From the NCBI RefSeq assembly GCF_900091465.1, contig NZ_FMHV01000002.1:806001-870000 (forward strand): 64,000 nucleotides of DNA, read 5' to 3'. The position numbers were made by a program, and so were the translations under genes. Below the pieces are notes generated by a model, which was not told the DNA's origin, did no database searches, and worked only from the letters and a program-made list of their open reading frames with translations. This stretch comes from Micromonospora rhizosphaerae. Lineage in GTDB: Bacteria; Actinomycetota; Actinomycetes; Mycobacteriales; Micromonosporaceae. This document shows positions 52,949 to 62,141 of this stretch, piece after piece; the first letter of the stretch is position 1, and the number at the start of each line of letters is the position of its first letter.

Positions 52949-53399
52949 CGGCGCCCGCGCGGTTCGAAGGGCCCCGGACCGACCCGGCGCGCCGGCCACG
53001 GACCGTGACCAAGGATCATCAGGTTGGGGATGGGCCTGTGGATAACTCCGCGATTCGCCGCTCAGCAGGACTCATTTACCTGTGGACAACCAGCCGTACG
53101 GACGATGATGGGCAGCCGAACGGGGGGAATTCGGCGAGACGTCGCCGAGGCGGCCGCACCGGGTGTGCCCCTCCGCCGACTACTTGCGGTCAACCTCTAG
53201 ATTGGCTGGTGCATGTGCCAGCAACGTGGCTGACCACGGTCGTAACCGGACGGACCGCCCCGTTGCTGGCGCCCCACCGGTAACGGCGGGAAGATGACAT
53301 GTCGGGGAACCGGGCATCCCGGGTAAGGTCGCACTCGACGGGTACGGCGGGTGTCGACATCGGTCTGCCGGTTCCTTCGAAGGCAGAGCGGGAAGCCAC
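52949..53399. other. 451-bp gap with two DnaA boxes
   Basis: Between murJ and the pseudokinase gene. TGTGGATAA (53037-53045) and TGTGGACAA (53081-53089) are two perfect DnaA boxes, same orientation, 44 bp apart. No gene is seen; the short ORFs lack a ribosome-binding site. The pseudokinase promoter must lie here. Confidence 0.5.
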
Positions 53400-55013
53400 A
53401 TGCCCAGCAGCACGGGTCCATCGATCGACGCGATCACCGAGGGAGGACGGGTGACCCAGGTCGGCGAGGGTCAGGAGGCGGAGGAGAATGCTCCGCCGGT
53501 CATGACCTTCGGTGCTCCCACGGCCGGTGAGATCCTTGCCGAGCGGTACAAGCTGGTCGAGCACATCAACAACGACAGCGCCGGTCGGCTGGTCTGGCGC
53601 GGGGTCGACGTCGTACTGCGCCGTCCCGTCGCGGTGGTGCTGCGCTACCCCGGCGGTGACTCCGCCACCGAGATGCTCCAGGCCGCGGTCGCGGCCAGCC
53701 GGGTGATCCACCCCAACCTGGTGGGCGTCTACGACGCGATCGACGAGGCCGACCGGGCGTACGTGGTCCGCGAGTGGGTGGACGGTCAGTCTCTGCGGGA
53801 GCTGGTCGCCGCCGACGGACCGCTGGATCCGGCCCGGGCGACCACTATCGGCAACGCCGTCGCCAGCGCCCTCGCCGCGGTGCATCCGACCGGGATGGTG
53901 CACGGCAACGTCCACCCCGGCACGGTCATGATCAGCGATGACGGTCGGGTCGTGCTGGCCGACGCGCGGACCGACGGCGCGGACACCCAGGAGAGCGACA
54001 TCCGGGCCGTCGGGGGCGTGCTCTACTTCGCCCTGACCGGGCACTGGCCGCACGGCGAGGCCCCGATGCGCGGCGCGACCGCCGGGCAGGGCCGCGCCGC
54101 CATCCCGGACGCCGTACGCGACGCCAGTGGCGCGATCGCCGCCCCCCGCCAGGTCCGGGCCGGCGTGCCCGCCTACCTCGACGACCTGACCATGGACCTG
54201 CTCGACCCCGAGATCGCCCCGCCGAGCTCGGACGTGCTGGCCGCCGAGCTCGGTCGGCTCGACATCCCGGCCGACGATCACTTCCTCGAGCAGGCGGGCC
54301 CGCTGCGCTTCGCGGCCGACACCGACGACCTGCCGTCGCCGCTGGCCGCTGCCGGTGGGCGCAAGGTCGCCCTGGGCATCGCCGCGACGCTGGCGGTCGC
54401 CCTGGTCGGCCTGCTCATCGGGATCAGCGTGCTGGGCGGCGACGACAAGAGCCCGAAGACGGAGCCGGTGGCCCGCCCGTCCAACACCGCCGCACCCGTC
54501 GACGAGCCCACCAAGCCAACGGAGACGGTACGCAAGCTGGCCGTCGAGGACGTTCGGATCATCGACCCGGACAGCCGGACCCGCAACGAGCTGAGCGACG
54601 CCGACAAGGTGATCGACGACAGCGAGGACGAGGGCTGGGAGACCGACACCTACACCAGGGCGAACTTCGGCAACTTCAAGCGTGGCATGGGCGTCTGGAT
54701 CGACCTCGGCGCCCCGCACACGGTCAAGTCGGTGCAGGCGGTCCTCTCCGCCAGCGGCGCCACCGCCCGGCTCTACACCGGCACCAGCGACCCGGGCTCC
54801 AGCTCCGCCGGGGACAAGAAGCTGGTGACCGAGTACCTCAAGACGCCGATCGGCGACGGCTTCGCCCAGTACGACGGCACCACGATGACCTTCAGCAACG
54901 GCTTCGACCCGGACAAGAAGTACCGCTACCTGCTGTTCTGGATCACCGAGCTGCCCGCGAACGACCGGGGCTACAAGGTCGGTGTCCAGGAGATCACCGT
55001 CCAGGGGTCGTGA
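53400..55013 (+). CDS. MurJ-associated pseudokinase with C-terminal beta-sandwich
   Basis: 537 residues. Protein-kinase-like N-terminal part (~45-310) without catalytic residues: VAVVLR instead of VAIK, HGN (168-170) in place of HRD, and ADA (187-189) in place of DFG. One membrane segment (~322-345), a Pro/Thr/Lys spacer, then a discoidin-like extracytoplasmic domain (~365-537). This is the layout of the tail of mycobacterial MviN (Rv3910), where the pseudokinase is phosphorylated by PknB and recruits FhaA. Here it is a separate gene. The start is ATG 53400; GTG 53451 is possible. Confidence 0.85.
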   Translation: MPSSTGPSIDAITEGGRVTQVGEGQEAEENAPPVMTFGAPTAGEILAERYKLVEHINNDSAGRLVWRGVDVVLRRPVAVVLRYPGGDSATEMLQAAVAASRVIHPNLVGVYDAIDEADRAYVVREWVDGQSLRELVAADGPLDPARATTIGNAVASALAAVHPTGMVHGNVHPGTVMISDDGRVVLADARTDGADTQESDIRAVGGVLYFALTGHWPHGEAPMRGATAGQGRAAIPDAVRDASGAIAAPRQVRAGVPAYLDDLTMDLLDPEIAPPSSDVLAAELGRLDIPADDHFLEQAGPLRFAADTDDLPSPLAAAGGRKVALGIAATLAVALVGLLIGISVLGGDDKSPKTEPVARPSNTAAPVDEPTKPTETVRKLAVEDVRIIDPDSRTRNELSDADKVIDDSEDEGWETDTYTRANFGNFKRGMGVWIDLGAPHTVKSVQAVLSASGATARLYTGTSDPGSSSAGDKKLVTEYLKTPIGDGFAQYDGTTMTFSNGFDPDKKYRYLLFWITELPANDRGYKVGVQEITVQGS

Positions 55014-55056
55014 ACCGGCCGCCGCTGCCCGGGCACCACACCGACCGGATGTGGTG

Positions 55057-55845
55057 ATGGACGAGTGCGCCGAGCAGCGTGCACCGGCGGGTGGCGTGAC
55101 CGGTACACCACCGGCCGGGCCGACGCGCGTCGGCCCGGAGGCGGCCGACATCGACCTGCTCCGCGCCCACGTGGCCGGCGACCGGGACGCCTTCACCGAG
55201 CTGTTCCACCGCCACCGGGACCGGCTCTGGGCGGTGGCGCTCCGGACGCTTGGCGACCGCGAGGAGGCGGCGGACGCCCTCCAGGACGCACTGCTCTCGG
55301 CCCACCGCGCGGCGGCCCGCTTCCGCGGTGATTCGGCGGTGACCACCTGGCTGCACCGGATCGTGGTGAACGCCTGCCTGGACCGGGTGCGCCGGCGGCA
55401 GGCGCAGGCGACGGTCCCGCTGCCGGACGGCGTCCACGGCGGCGGGGAGCCCGGCCGGCACACCGGCGGGGCGGAGCTGGCCGCTCCCGTCCGGGACCAC
55501 GACACCGCGCTGGTGGTCCGGCAGGCACTGGCCGAACTGCCGGTCGAGCAGCGGGCCGCCCTGATCCTGGTCGACGTACAGGGCTATCCGGTCGCCGAGG
55601 TGGCCCGGATCCTCGGCGTGGCCGAAGGCACGGTCAAGAGCCGCTGTGCCCGCGGACGGGCCCGGCTGGCCACGCTCCTCGGTCACCTGCGTACCGGGTC
55701 CGACGAGGTGACCGAGGTGTCACCGTCGGCGGCCCGCGGCACCGCCGACGTGCCGCACGTCACCGCGGGGAACCCTGGGCCTCCCGAGGGCGTCGGATCG
55801 ACGTCGGGATGGTCCGGCCGGGACGCCAGCCAGGAGGAGACGTGA
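55057..55845 (+). CDS. sigM: ECF RNA polymerase sigma factor SigM
   Basis: 262 residues. Region 2 (FTELFHRHRDRLWAVALRTLGDREEAADALQDALLSA, ~50-85) and region 4 (LPVEQRAALILVDVQGYPVAEVARILGVAEGTVKSRCARGRARLA, ~175-220). The long C-terminal end is unstructured. The stop overlaps the anti-sigma gene as GTGA. Identity as SigM rests on position between the murJ/pseudokinase genes and trxB. The start is uncertain: ATG 55057 is preferred, without a good ribosome-binding site. Confidence 0.88.
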   Translation: MDECAEQRAPAGGVTGTPPAGPTRVGPEAADIDLLRAHVAGDRDAFTELFHRHRDRLWAVALRTLGDREEAADALQDALLSAHRAAARFRGDSAVTTWLHRIVVNACLDRVRRRQAQATVPLPDGVHGGGEPGRHTGGAELAAPVRDHDTALVVRQALAELPVEQRAALILVDVQGYPVAEVARILGVAEGTVKSRCARGRARLATLLGHLRTGSDEVTEVSPSAARGTADVPHVTAGNPGPPEGVGSTSGWSGRDASQEET

Positions 55846-56954
55846 CGCCCGCGGAGTTCAGCGAGGTCGACCACGACCTGCTCGCCGACTACGTCGGCGG
55901 GGCGCTGGGCGGCACCCCGGAGCAGGCCACGGTCGCCCGCCTGATCGACGAGGACCCGGCCTGGGGCCGGGCGTACGCCGCCCTGGCCCCGGCGATGGAG
56001 CTGGTCCGGGCCGACCTGGCCGACTGGGCCGCCCCGGCACCGGAGATGCCGCTGGCCGTCGCCGACCGGATCGCCGCCGCGCTGGCCGGCGCCGGACCGG
56101 TGCCGACACCGGCCGGCCGGCCCGACGCGGACGGGCTGGTCCTGCGCGACGCCGCCGATCCGCACGATGCCGGTGGGCCGCTCCACGGCGGCGCCGACCG
56201 CACGGAGCTGGCCGCGAGCGACCACCCTGCCGGCTCGGACCTGCCCGCCCCGGTCGGCCGGGTGCCCGGGTCGGTGACCGTGCCTGCGCAGACCGCCGGT
56301 GGGCACCGGCGCACCGGCGGAGCGGGCCGACCGACCGAGGGCCCCGGCCGGAGCACCGGACCGGGTCGGCAGCCCCGACGCTGGGCCCGGATGGCCGGCC
56401 CGGTCGTCCTCGCGGCCGCCTCGATGACCGCCGTGGGACTGGGCGTCGGCCACTTGATCACCGCCGAGGGCGGCGGTGGGGCGGGGTTGACGGCGGACAG
56501 CGGCCGGGCCGAGAACGCGGCGAGCGCCGGTGCTCCCGCCCCACTGGCCGCCGAGCCGTTCCGGACGACCGGCCCGGCCCGACGTAGCGGCACCGAATAC
56601 ACCCCGGAGCGGTTGTCCGCTGGGAACCGGTCCGCGCTGCCCTCGCCCAACGGCAGGGACAAGAAGCAGTCGGCGGACGCGGCGCCGGGGGACCCGCGGC
56701 TCTCCGCCGCCGGCGGGCTCGACCGGCTCGCCGGCCCGGACGCGCTGAACGCCTGCCTCGCCGCGATCACCGCGGAGCACGCCGGCGGTCCGGTCACCGT
56801 CGACCTGGTCGACTACGCGTCCTTCCGGGGCCAGCCGGCGCTGGTCGTCACCTTCGTCGATGCCGGCGGTGCCCGCTGGGCCTGGGTGAGCGGACCGGAG
56901 TGCGGCGTACCCGGATCCGGAGCGGACACCCGCTTCCGTACGCGGGTAGGGTGA
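55842..56954 (+). CDS. probable anti-sigma factor for SigM
   Basis: 370 residues, start GTG overlapping the sigM stop, with AGGAGG 5 nt upstream. N-terminal HDLLADYVGGALGGTPEQATVARLIDEDPAWGRAYAAL looks like a short anti-sigma head; one membrane helix (~187-205, VVLAAASMTAVGLGVGHLI), and Gly/Ala/Pro-rich flanks on both sides. The extracytoplasmic end has a small folded part (ALNACLAAI...ALVVTFVDAGGARWAWV) with two Cys (NACL, PECG). Position fits RsmA of mycobacteria; sequence similarity is weak. Confidence 0.75.
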   Translation: MTPAEFSEVDHDLLADYVGGALGGTPEQATVARLIDEDPAWGRAYAALAPAMELVRADLADWAAPAPEMPLAVADRIAAALAGAGPVPTPAGRPDADGLVLRDAADPHDAGGPLHGGADRTELAASDHPAGSDLPAPVGRVPGSVTVPAQTAGGHRRTGGAGRPTEGPGRSTGPGRQPRRWARMAGPVVLAAASMTAVGLGVGHLITAEGGGGAGLTADSGRAENAASAGAPAPLAAEPFRTTGPARRSGTEYTPERLSAGNRSALPSPNGRDKKQSADAAPGDPRLSAAGGLDRLAGPDALNACLAAITAEHAGGPVTVDLVDYASFRGQPALVVTFVDAGGARWAWVSGPECGVPGSGADTRFRTRVG

Positions 56955-57012
56955 GGTCGCGGTCATCCGCGGCTCTCCTGCCACGTGACGTGACCCACCG
57001 GATGACCGGCTC

Positions 57013-57040
57013 GGGAATTCCCGCTTCGTACGATGACGTT
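57013..57040 (+). promoter_or_regulatory. SigR/SigH-type promoter upstream of trxB
   Basis: GGGAAT (57013-57018) and CGTT (57037-57040) are 18 bp apart, matching the SigR/SigH thiol-stress consensus (GGGAAT-N18-CGTT). It lies about 110 nt before the trxB GTG and drives trxBA in Streptomyces. Strong match, function inferred. Confidence 0.7.
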
Positions 57041-57147
57041 CTGGAGGTCAGCGCCGACCGCCACTGAGCTGTCGGCACTCGGATCGGCATCGTCCCGGTG
57101 GCAGGTCAGCCGGAGCAGATGACGAACACACACATCGGGAGACGGCA

Positions 57148-58101
57148 GTGGACGAGGTCCGCAACCTGATCATCATCGGCTCCGGGCCGGCCGGTTACAC
57201 GGCGGCGGTCTATGCCGCGCGCGCCAACCTCAAGCCGCTCGTCATCGAGGGCGTGCAGTCCGGCGGCGCGCTGATGACGACCACCGAGGTGGAAAACTTC
57301 CCCGGCTTCGCGGACGGCATCCTCGGTCCCGAGCTGATGGACAACATGCGCAAGCAGGCCGAACGGTTCGGTGCCGAGTTCCTGACCGACGACGTCACCC
57401 GCGTCGAACTGGTGGAGACCGGCGATACCGGCTCCGGCGCCGCCAGCACCGTCTGGGTGGGCGAGACCGCGTACCGGGCGAAGGCCGTCATCCTCGCCAC
57501 CGGCTCCGCCTGGCGCCCGCTCGGCGTGCCCGGGGAGCAGGAGTACCTGGGCCACGGCGTGTCGTCCTGCGCCACCTGTGACGGCTTCTTCTTCCGCAAC
57601 CAGCACATCGTCGTCGTCGGCGGCGGCGACTCGGCGATGGAGGAGGCGAGCTTCCTCACCCGGTTCGCCGAGTCGGTCACCATCATCCACCGCCGCGACT
57701 CGTTCCGCGCCAGCAAGATCATGGCTGAGCGGGCCACCGGCAACGACAAGATCAAGGTCGAGTGGAACACCGTGGTCGAGGAGATCCTGGGCGAGGACGG
57801 CAAGGTCAGCGGGGTCCGGGTCCGCAACGTGCACACCGGCGCGGCCAAGGTGCTCGACGTGACCGGCGTCTTCGTGGCGATCGGCCACGACCCGCGCAGC
57901 GAGCTCTTCCGGGGACAGGTGGAACTCGACAACGAGGGCTACGTGAAGGTGCAGGCGCCGAGCACCCGGACCAGCGTGCCCGGTGTCTTCGCCGCCGGTG
58001 ACCTGGTCGACCACACCTACCGGCAGGCGATCACCGCGGCCGGGACGGGCTGTGCGGCCGCCCTGGACGCCGAGCGCTTCATCGCCACCCTGCAAGGCTG
58101 A
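57148..58101 (+). CDS. trxB: thioredoxin reductase
   Basis: 317-residue flavoenzyme. FAD motif [19 protein letters not shown], redox-active C141-AT-C144 ([10 protein letters not shown]), NADPH motif [12 protein letters not shown], and the [10 protein letters not shown] end. It passes electrons from NADPH to thioredoxin. GTG 57148 follows GGGAG. trxA is 41 nt downstream. Confidence 0.97.
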   Translation: MDEVRNLIIIGSGPAGYTAAVYAARANLKPLVIEGVQSGGALMTTTEVENFPGFADGILGPELMDNMRKQAERFGAEFLTDDVTRVELVETGDTGSGAASTVWVGETAYRAKAVILATGSAWRPLGVPGEQEYLGHGVSSCATCDGFFFRNQHIVVVGGGDSAMEEASFLTRFAESVTIIHRRDSFRASKIMAERATGNDKIKVEWNTVVEEILGEDGKVSGVRVRNVHTGAAKVLDVTGVFVAIGHDPRSELFRGQVELDNEGYVKVQAPSTRTSVPGVFAAGDLVDHTYRQAITAAGTGCAAALDAERFIATLQG

Positions 58102-58142
58102 AACATCTTCACAGAAACAAGTTCCCGGAGGAGGGGTTCATA

Positions 58143-58466
58143 GTGGGAGCAACCAAAGCGGTCACCGACGCAAGCTTCGCGAGCGATGTGCTGAAGTCCG
58201 ACAAGCCGGTTCTGGTGGACTTCTGGGCGGAGTGGTGCGGGCCGTGCCGCAAGGTCTCGCCGCTGCTGGAAGAGATCGCGGGCGAGATGGGTGACCAGGT
58301 CACCATCGTCAAGCTCAACATCGACGAGAACCCTGAGACCGCCCGCACCTACCGGGTGATGTCCGTGCCGACCCTCACCATCTTCAAGAACGGCGAGCCG
58401 GTGCAGTCCATCGCGGGCGCCAAGCCGAAGGGCGAACTGGTCAAGCTCATCGAGTCGGCGCTCTGA
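58143..58466 (+). CDS. trxA: thioredoxin
   Basis: 107 residues with the WCGPC active site (Cys32, Cys35), DFWAEWCGPC and the cis-Pro VPTLTIFKNG. Substrate of TrxB. GTG 58143 follows GGAGGAGGGG. A terminator hairpin follows 15 nt after the stop. Confidence 0.97.
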   Translation: MGATKAVTDASFASDVLKSDKPVLVDFWAEWCGPCRKVSPLLEEIAGEMGDQVTIVKLNIDENPETARTYRVMSVPTLTIFKNGEPVQSIAGAKPKGELVKLIESAL

Positions 58467-58481
58467 GCCGACGCGCGACCC

Positions 58482-58520
58482 CGAACCCCCGTGCCCGATC
58501 GGGCACGGGGGTTCGTCTTT
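58482..58520 (+). terminator. terminator after trxA
   Basis: 16-bp arms (58482-58497 / 58500-58515) followed by TCTTTT. Strong intrinsic terminator separating trxBA from cwlM. Confidence 0.88.
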
Positions 58521-58695
58521 TCCGCTCGCCGCTCCGCCGTGGACGACGGTGACCTGCCGGAACCCGGAGCCGACCGGTAATCGGCCACGGTACGCTCCGT
58601 AAGCATGCGCAGCGAGGGGGCGACCTTCAGCGGAGTCTCGCCCCGCGCGACCGCGGGGCCACGCCCAGCCAGCATCCGTGCAGAGGGGGTCGTGA

Positions 58696-59853
58696 GTGCG
58701 TCCGATCCGACCCGGTGACCGGGGACCCGCGGTGACGGAGATCCGCAACATCCTCGCCGGCCTCGACCTGCTCCCGTCCGGCGGCCAAGAGGAGTTCGAC
58801 GTCGAGACCGAACGCGCCGTCCGGGCATTCCAGCAGTCCCGCGGACTCAGCGTGGACGGGCGGGTCGGCGCGGAGACCTGGCGGGCGCTGGACGCCGCCC
58901 GCTGGCGGCTCGGCGCCCGCACGCTCTACCACGCCGTACCGGAACCGCTGATCGGCGAGGACGTCCGGTCGCTCCAGGAGCGCCTCCTGGAAATGGGGTA
59001 CGACGTGGGCCGCGCCGACGCCATCTACGGCATCCGCACCTCCCGCGCGGTCGCCCAGTTCCAGCGGGAGATGGGGCTGAAGCCGGACGGCGCCTGCGGC
59101 CCGCACACCATGAGCGCGCTGCGCCGCCTCGGCCGGAAGGTGGTCGGCGGACGCCCGCAGTGGCTGCGCGAGTCCGACGCCATCCGGCAGGCCGGACCGA
59201 CCCTGGTCGGCCGGACCGTGGTCATCGACCCGGGACACGGCGGCACCGACCCGGGGGTGGTGGTGCCGGACGGTCCGCTGCGCTGGACCGAGGCGGATCT
59301 GGTGCACGACCTGGCCCGCCGGCTGGAGGGGCGGCTCGCCGCCTCCGGGGTGCGGGTGCAGCTCACCCGCGGCCCGGCGCCCGCGACCTGCCTGCCGGAC
59401 GTGGACCGGGCCCAGCTGGCCAACTCCCTCGGCGCCGACGTCTTCATCTCGCTGCACACGGACGGCCACGCCAACCCGGCGGCGAACGGGGTGGCCACCT
59501 ACCACTACGGCACCGACAACGGCGTCACCTCGGCCACCGGGGAACGGCTGGCCGGGCTGGTGCAGCGGGAGATCGTGGCCCGCACCGGGCTGCGGGACTG
59601 CTGCACCCACGCCAAGGCGTGGGACCTGCTCCGGCTGACCAAGATGCCGGCGGTACGGGTCGAGGTCGGTTACCTGACCTCGCCGGAGGACCGCAGCCGC
59701 CTGGTGGACCCCCGGTTCCGGGACCGGGTGGTCGAGGCGATCGTCGCCGCAGTGCAGCGGATGTACTTCCCGATCGAGCGGGACGTGCCCACCGGCTCGA
59801 TCGACGTGAGCGAACTGCGCGCGGTGGTCGCCGCCGGCACAGTGATGGACTGA
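58696..59853 (+). CDS. cwlM: CwlM-type N-acetylmuramoyl-L-alanine amidase with two PG-binding domains
   Basis: 385 residues. Two peptidoglycan-binding repeats (~7-70 RAFQQSRGLSVDGRVGAETW; ~85-145 VAQFQREMGLKPDGACG) precede an amidase_3 domain with IDPGHGGTDPG (His181), SLHTDGHAN and VEVGYLTSPED. In mycobacteria CwlM is a PknB-phosphorylated regulator of MurA rather than an active wall enzyme; the amidase motifs here look intact. No signal peptide is seen, fitting a cytoplasmic regulator. GTG 58696 has AGAGGGGG upstream. Confidence 0.92.
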   Translation: MRPIRPGDRGPAVTEIRNILAGLDLLPSGGQEEFDVETERAVRAFQQSRGLSVDGRVGAETWRALDAARWRLGARTLYHAVPEPLIGEDVRSLQERLLEMGYDVGRADAIYGIRTSRAVAQFQREMGLKPDGACGPHTMSALRRLGRKVVGGRPQWLRESDAIRQAGPTLVGRTVVIDPGHGGTDPGVVVPDGPLRWTEADLVHDLARRLEGRLAASGVRVQLTRGPAPATCLPDVDRAQLANSLGADVFISLHTDGHANPAANGVATYHYGTDNGVTSATGERLAGLVQREIVARTGLRDCCTHAKAWDLLRLTKMPAVRVEVGYLTSPEDRSRLVDPRFRDRVVEAIVAAVQRMYFPIERDVPTGSIDVSELRAVVAAGTVMD

Positions 59854-59858
59854 GCCGC

Positions 59859-60524
59859 TCAGCCGGCCGCCGAGCGGGTGGCCGGGGCCGGGCGTACCGG
59901 GCGGAGCAGAGTCTCCGGGCTCATCGAGCCGAGCAGCTTCTCGAGCGCGTACTCGACGTCGGACTTCCAGCTCAACGCCGTGCGCAGTTCCAGGCGGAGG
60001 CGGGGGTAGCGGGGGTGCGGGCGGACCGTCTTGAAGCCCACCGAGAGGAAGAAGTCGGCCGGGGCGACGCACGCCCGGGTCGGGTCGTCCGCGTCGCCGA
60101 ACTTGGCGTCGCCGAACGCCTCGATCGCCTTGATGCCGCGCTTGGTGAGGTCCCGGGCCACCCCCTGGACCAGCATCCGGCCCAGCCCGCCCCCGGCGAA
60201 GGCGGGTACCACGTTGGCGGTCATCAGCAGCGCCGCGTCGGCGGAGACCGGCGAGGTGGGGAAGGCCATCGAGCGGGGGACGTAGGCCGGTGGGGCGTAC
60301 GTGACGAAGCCGGCCGGCATGCCGTCGACGTACGCCAGCTTGCCGCAGGAACCCCACTCCAGCAGGGTCTGGGAGACCCACGCCTCCTTCTCCAGCCCCG
60401 GGTCCCCGGCGGCGCAGGCCCGGTCCGCCGAGACCGGGTCCAGCTCCCAGTAGACGCACTGCCGGCAGGAACGGGGCAGGTCTTCCAGGGTGTCGAGGGT
60501 CAGACTGACCAGACGTCGCGACAT
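59859..60524 (-). CDS. GNAT-family acetyltransferase
   Basis: 221 residues. The N-terminus has CRQCVYWE with a CxxC pair; the acetyl-CoA core is ANVVPAFAGGGLGRMLVQGVARDLTKRGIKAIEAFGDA, and the end VAPADFFLSVGFKTVRPHP is typical. It lies next to cwlM, convergent. ATG 60524 is chosen from the start of homology. Substrate unknown. Confidence 0.82.
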   Translation of the reverse strand: MSRRLVSLTLDTLEDLPRSCRQCVYWELDPVSADRACAAGDPGLEKEAWVSQTLLEWGSCGKLAYVDGMPAGFVTYAPPAYVPRSMAFPTSPVSADAALLMTANVVPAFAGGGLGRMLVQGVARDLTKRGIKAIEAFGDAKFGDADDPTRACVAPADFFLSVGFKTVRPHPRYPRLRLELRTALSWKSDVEYALEKLLGSMSPETLLRPVRPAPATRSAAG

Positions 60525-60823
60525 CAGCGCATCCCCACAATTAGGCTCGGAGGTGAAACCACCGCGGTGTGACGCCGCCGCCTTTCTGCCCCCCCGACGA
60601 GCGATCGTACGCCCCCACCCGACCGTACGGGAGGAGACGCGCGAACGCCCACCCGAGCCGGTGACCACCGGTTCCGGGATGTGGATTTTCCCCACGCCAC
60701 CACTCCGGTCCCGGCCCTCGGGGACTACGATCGGCCAACCGGCGTCCCGCCGCCGCCATGGTTGCCGGCATCGCGGGTACCACCCACGCAGGAGTCCAGC
60801 CGACACCCGATCGAGGTGATGTC
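60525..60823. other. 299-bp divergent promoter region
   Basis: Between the GNAT gene (minus) and the aminotransferase (plus). Promoters for both should lie here; I could not assign hexamers or repeats with confidence. Confidence 0.4.
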
Positions 60824-62134
60824 ATGACCGGCACGACGCTTGACGACTACACCGACCGGTACGCCCGTCGGGTCCGGGGGATGACCGCCTCCGAGATCCG
60901 GGCCCTCTTCGCGGTGGCCAACCGGCCGGAGGTCGTCTCGCTCGCCGGTGGCGCACCCTACATCGCGGCGCTGCCGCTGGACGCCGTCGGCGAGATGCTC
61001 GGCCGGCTCGGCGCCGAGCACGGGGCCACCACCCTGCAGTACGGCATCGGCCAGGGGACCCTTGAGCTGCGCGAGCGGATCTGCGAGGTGATGGCGCTCT
61101 CCGGGATCGACGCCGCCTGCGGCGCCTCGCCCGAGGACGTGGTGGTCACCGTCGGCGGCCAGCAGGCGCTGGACCTGGTGGCCCGACTCTTCCTGGATCC
61201 GGGTGACGTGGTGCTCGCCGAGGGCCCGACCTACGTCGGCGCGCTCGGCGTGTTCCAGGCCGCCCAGGCCCAGGTCGTGCACGTGCCGATGGACGACGAG
61301 GGGCTCATCCCGGAGGAGCTGGAGGCGGCCATCGCCGACCTGGCCCGCGCCGGCCGCCGGGTGAAGTTCCTCTACACCATCCCGACGTACCAGAACCCGA
61401 CCGGCGTGACGCTGAGCGAGGAGCGCCGCGAGCGGGTGCTCGACATCTGCGAGCGCGCCGGCCTGCTGGTGGTGGAGGACGACCCGTACGGGCAGCTCGG
61501 TTTCGAGGAGGAGGCGCCGGCGCCGCTGCGGGCCCGCCGCCGGGACGGAGTCTTCTACCTCAGCACCTTCTCCAAGACCTTTGCCCCTGGCCTGCGGGTG
61601 GGCTGGATCCTGGCCCCGCACGCGGTCCGCGACAAGCTGGTCATCGCCAGCGAGGCGCAGATCCTCTGCCCCAGCGGGTACGCGCAGGCCGCCGTGTCGA
61701 CGTACCTCGGCACCATGCCGTGGCGGGAGCAGCTGAAGGTCTACCGGGAGGTCTACCGGGAGCGCCGGGACGCGATGCTGGAGGCGCTCGAGGACCTGAT
61801 GCCGGAGGGCACCACCTGGACCACTCCGGGCGGCGGCCTCTTCGTCTGGGCGACCCTGCCGGACGGCCTCGATGCCAAGGCCATGATGCCGCGGGCGATT
61901 GCCGCCCGGGTGGCGTACGTGCCGGGCACCGGCTTCTACGCGGACGGCGCCGGCAGCGGCAACATGCGGCTCAACTTCTCCTTCCCGCCGCCGGAGCGGA
62001 TCCGGGAGGGCGTCCGCCGGCTGGCCGGGGTGATGGAGCAGGACATCGCGATGCGCCGGATCTTCGGAGCGGTGGGTGGGTCCGGACCGCGCCGACGGGC
62101 CGGCTCCGACGCGCCCGGTCCCGACTTGGCATGA
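60824..62134 (+). CDS. PLP-dependent class I/II aminotransferase
   Basis: 436 residues, fold type I. Seen: SLAGGAPYIAALPLDAVGEML (2-aminoadipate/valine-type signature), YTIPTYQNPTGVTL, and the PLP lysine Lys251 in STFSKTFAPGLRVGW. This is the group that often acts on aromatic or branched amino acids, or as a MocR-less aminotransferase; the exact substrate is not readable. The ddl-like gene begins 7 nt after it. Confidence 0.88.
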   Translation: MTGTTLDDYTDRYARRVRGMTASEIRALFAVANRPEVVSLAGGAPYIAALPLDAVGEMLGRLGAEHGATTLQYGIGQGTLELRERICEVMALSGIDAACGASPEDVVVTVGGQQALDLVARLFLDPGDVVLAEGPTYVGALGVFQAAQAQVVHVPMDDEGLIPEELEAAIADLARAGRRVKFLYTIPTYQNPTGVTLSEERRERVLDICERAGLLVVEDDPYGQLGFEEEAPAPLRARRRDGVFYLSTFSKTFAPGLRVGWILAPHAVRDKLVIASEAQILCPSGYAQAAVSTYLGTMPWREQLKVYREVYRERRDAMLEALEDLMPEGTTWTTPGGGLFVWATLPDGLDAKAMMPRAIAARVAYVPGTGFYADGAGSGNMRLNFSFPPPERIREGVRRLAGVMEQDIAMRRIFGAVGGSGPRRRAGSDAPGPDLA

Positions 62135-62141
62135 TTTCCGC

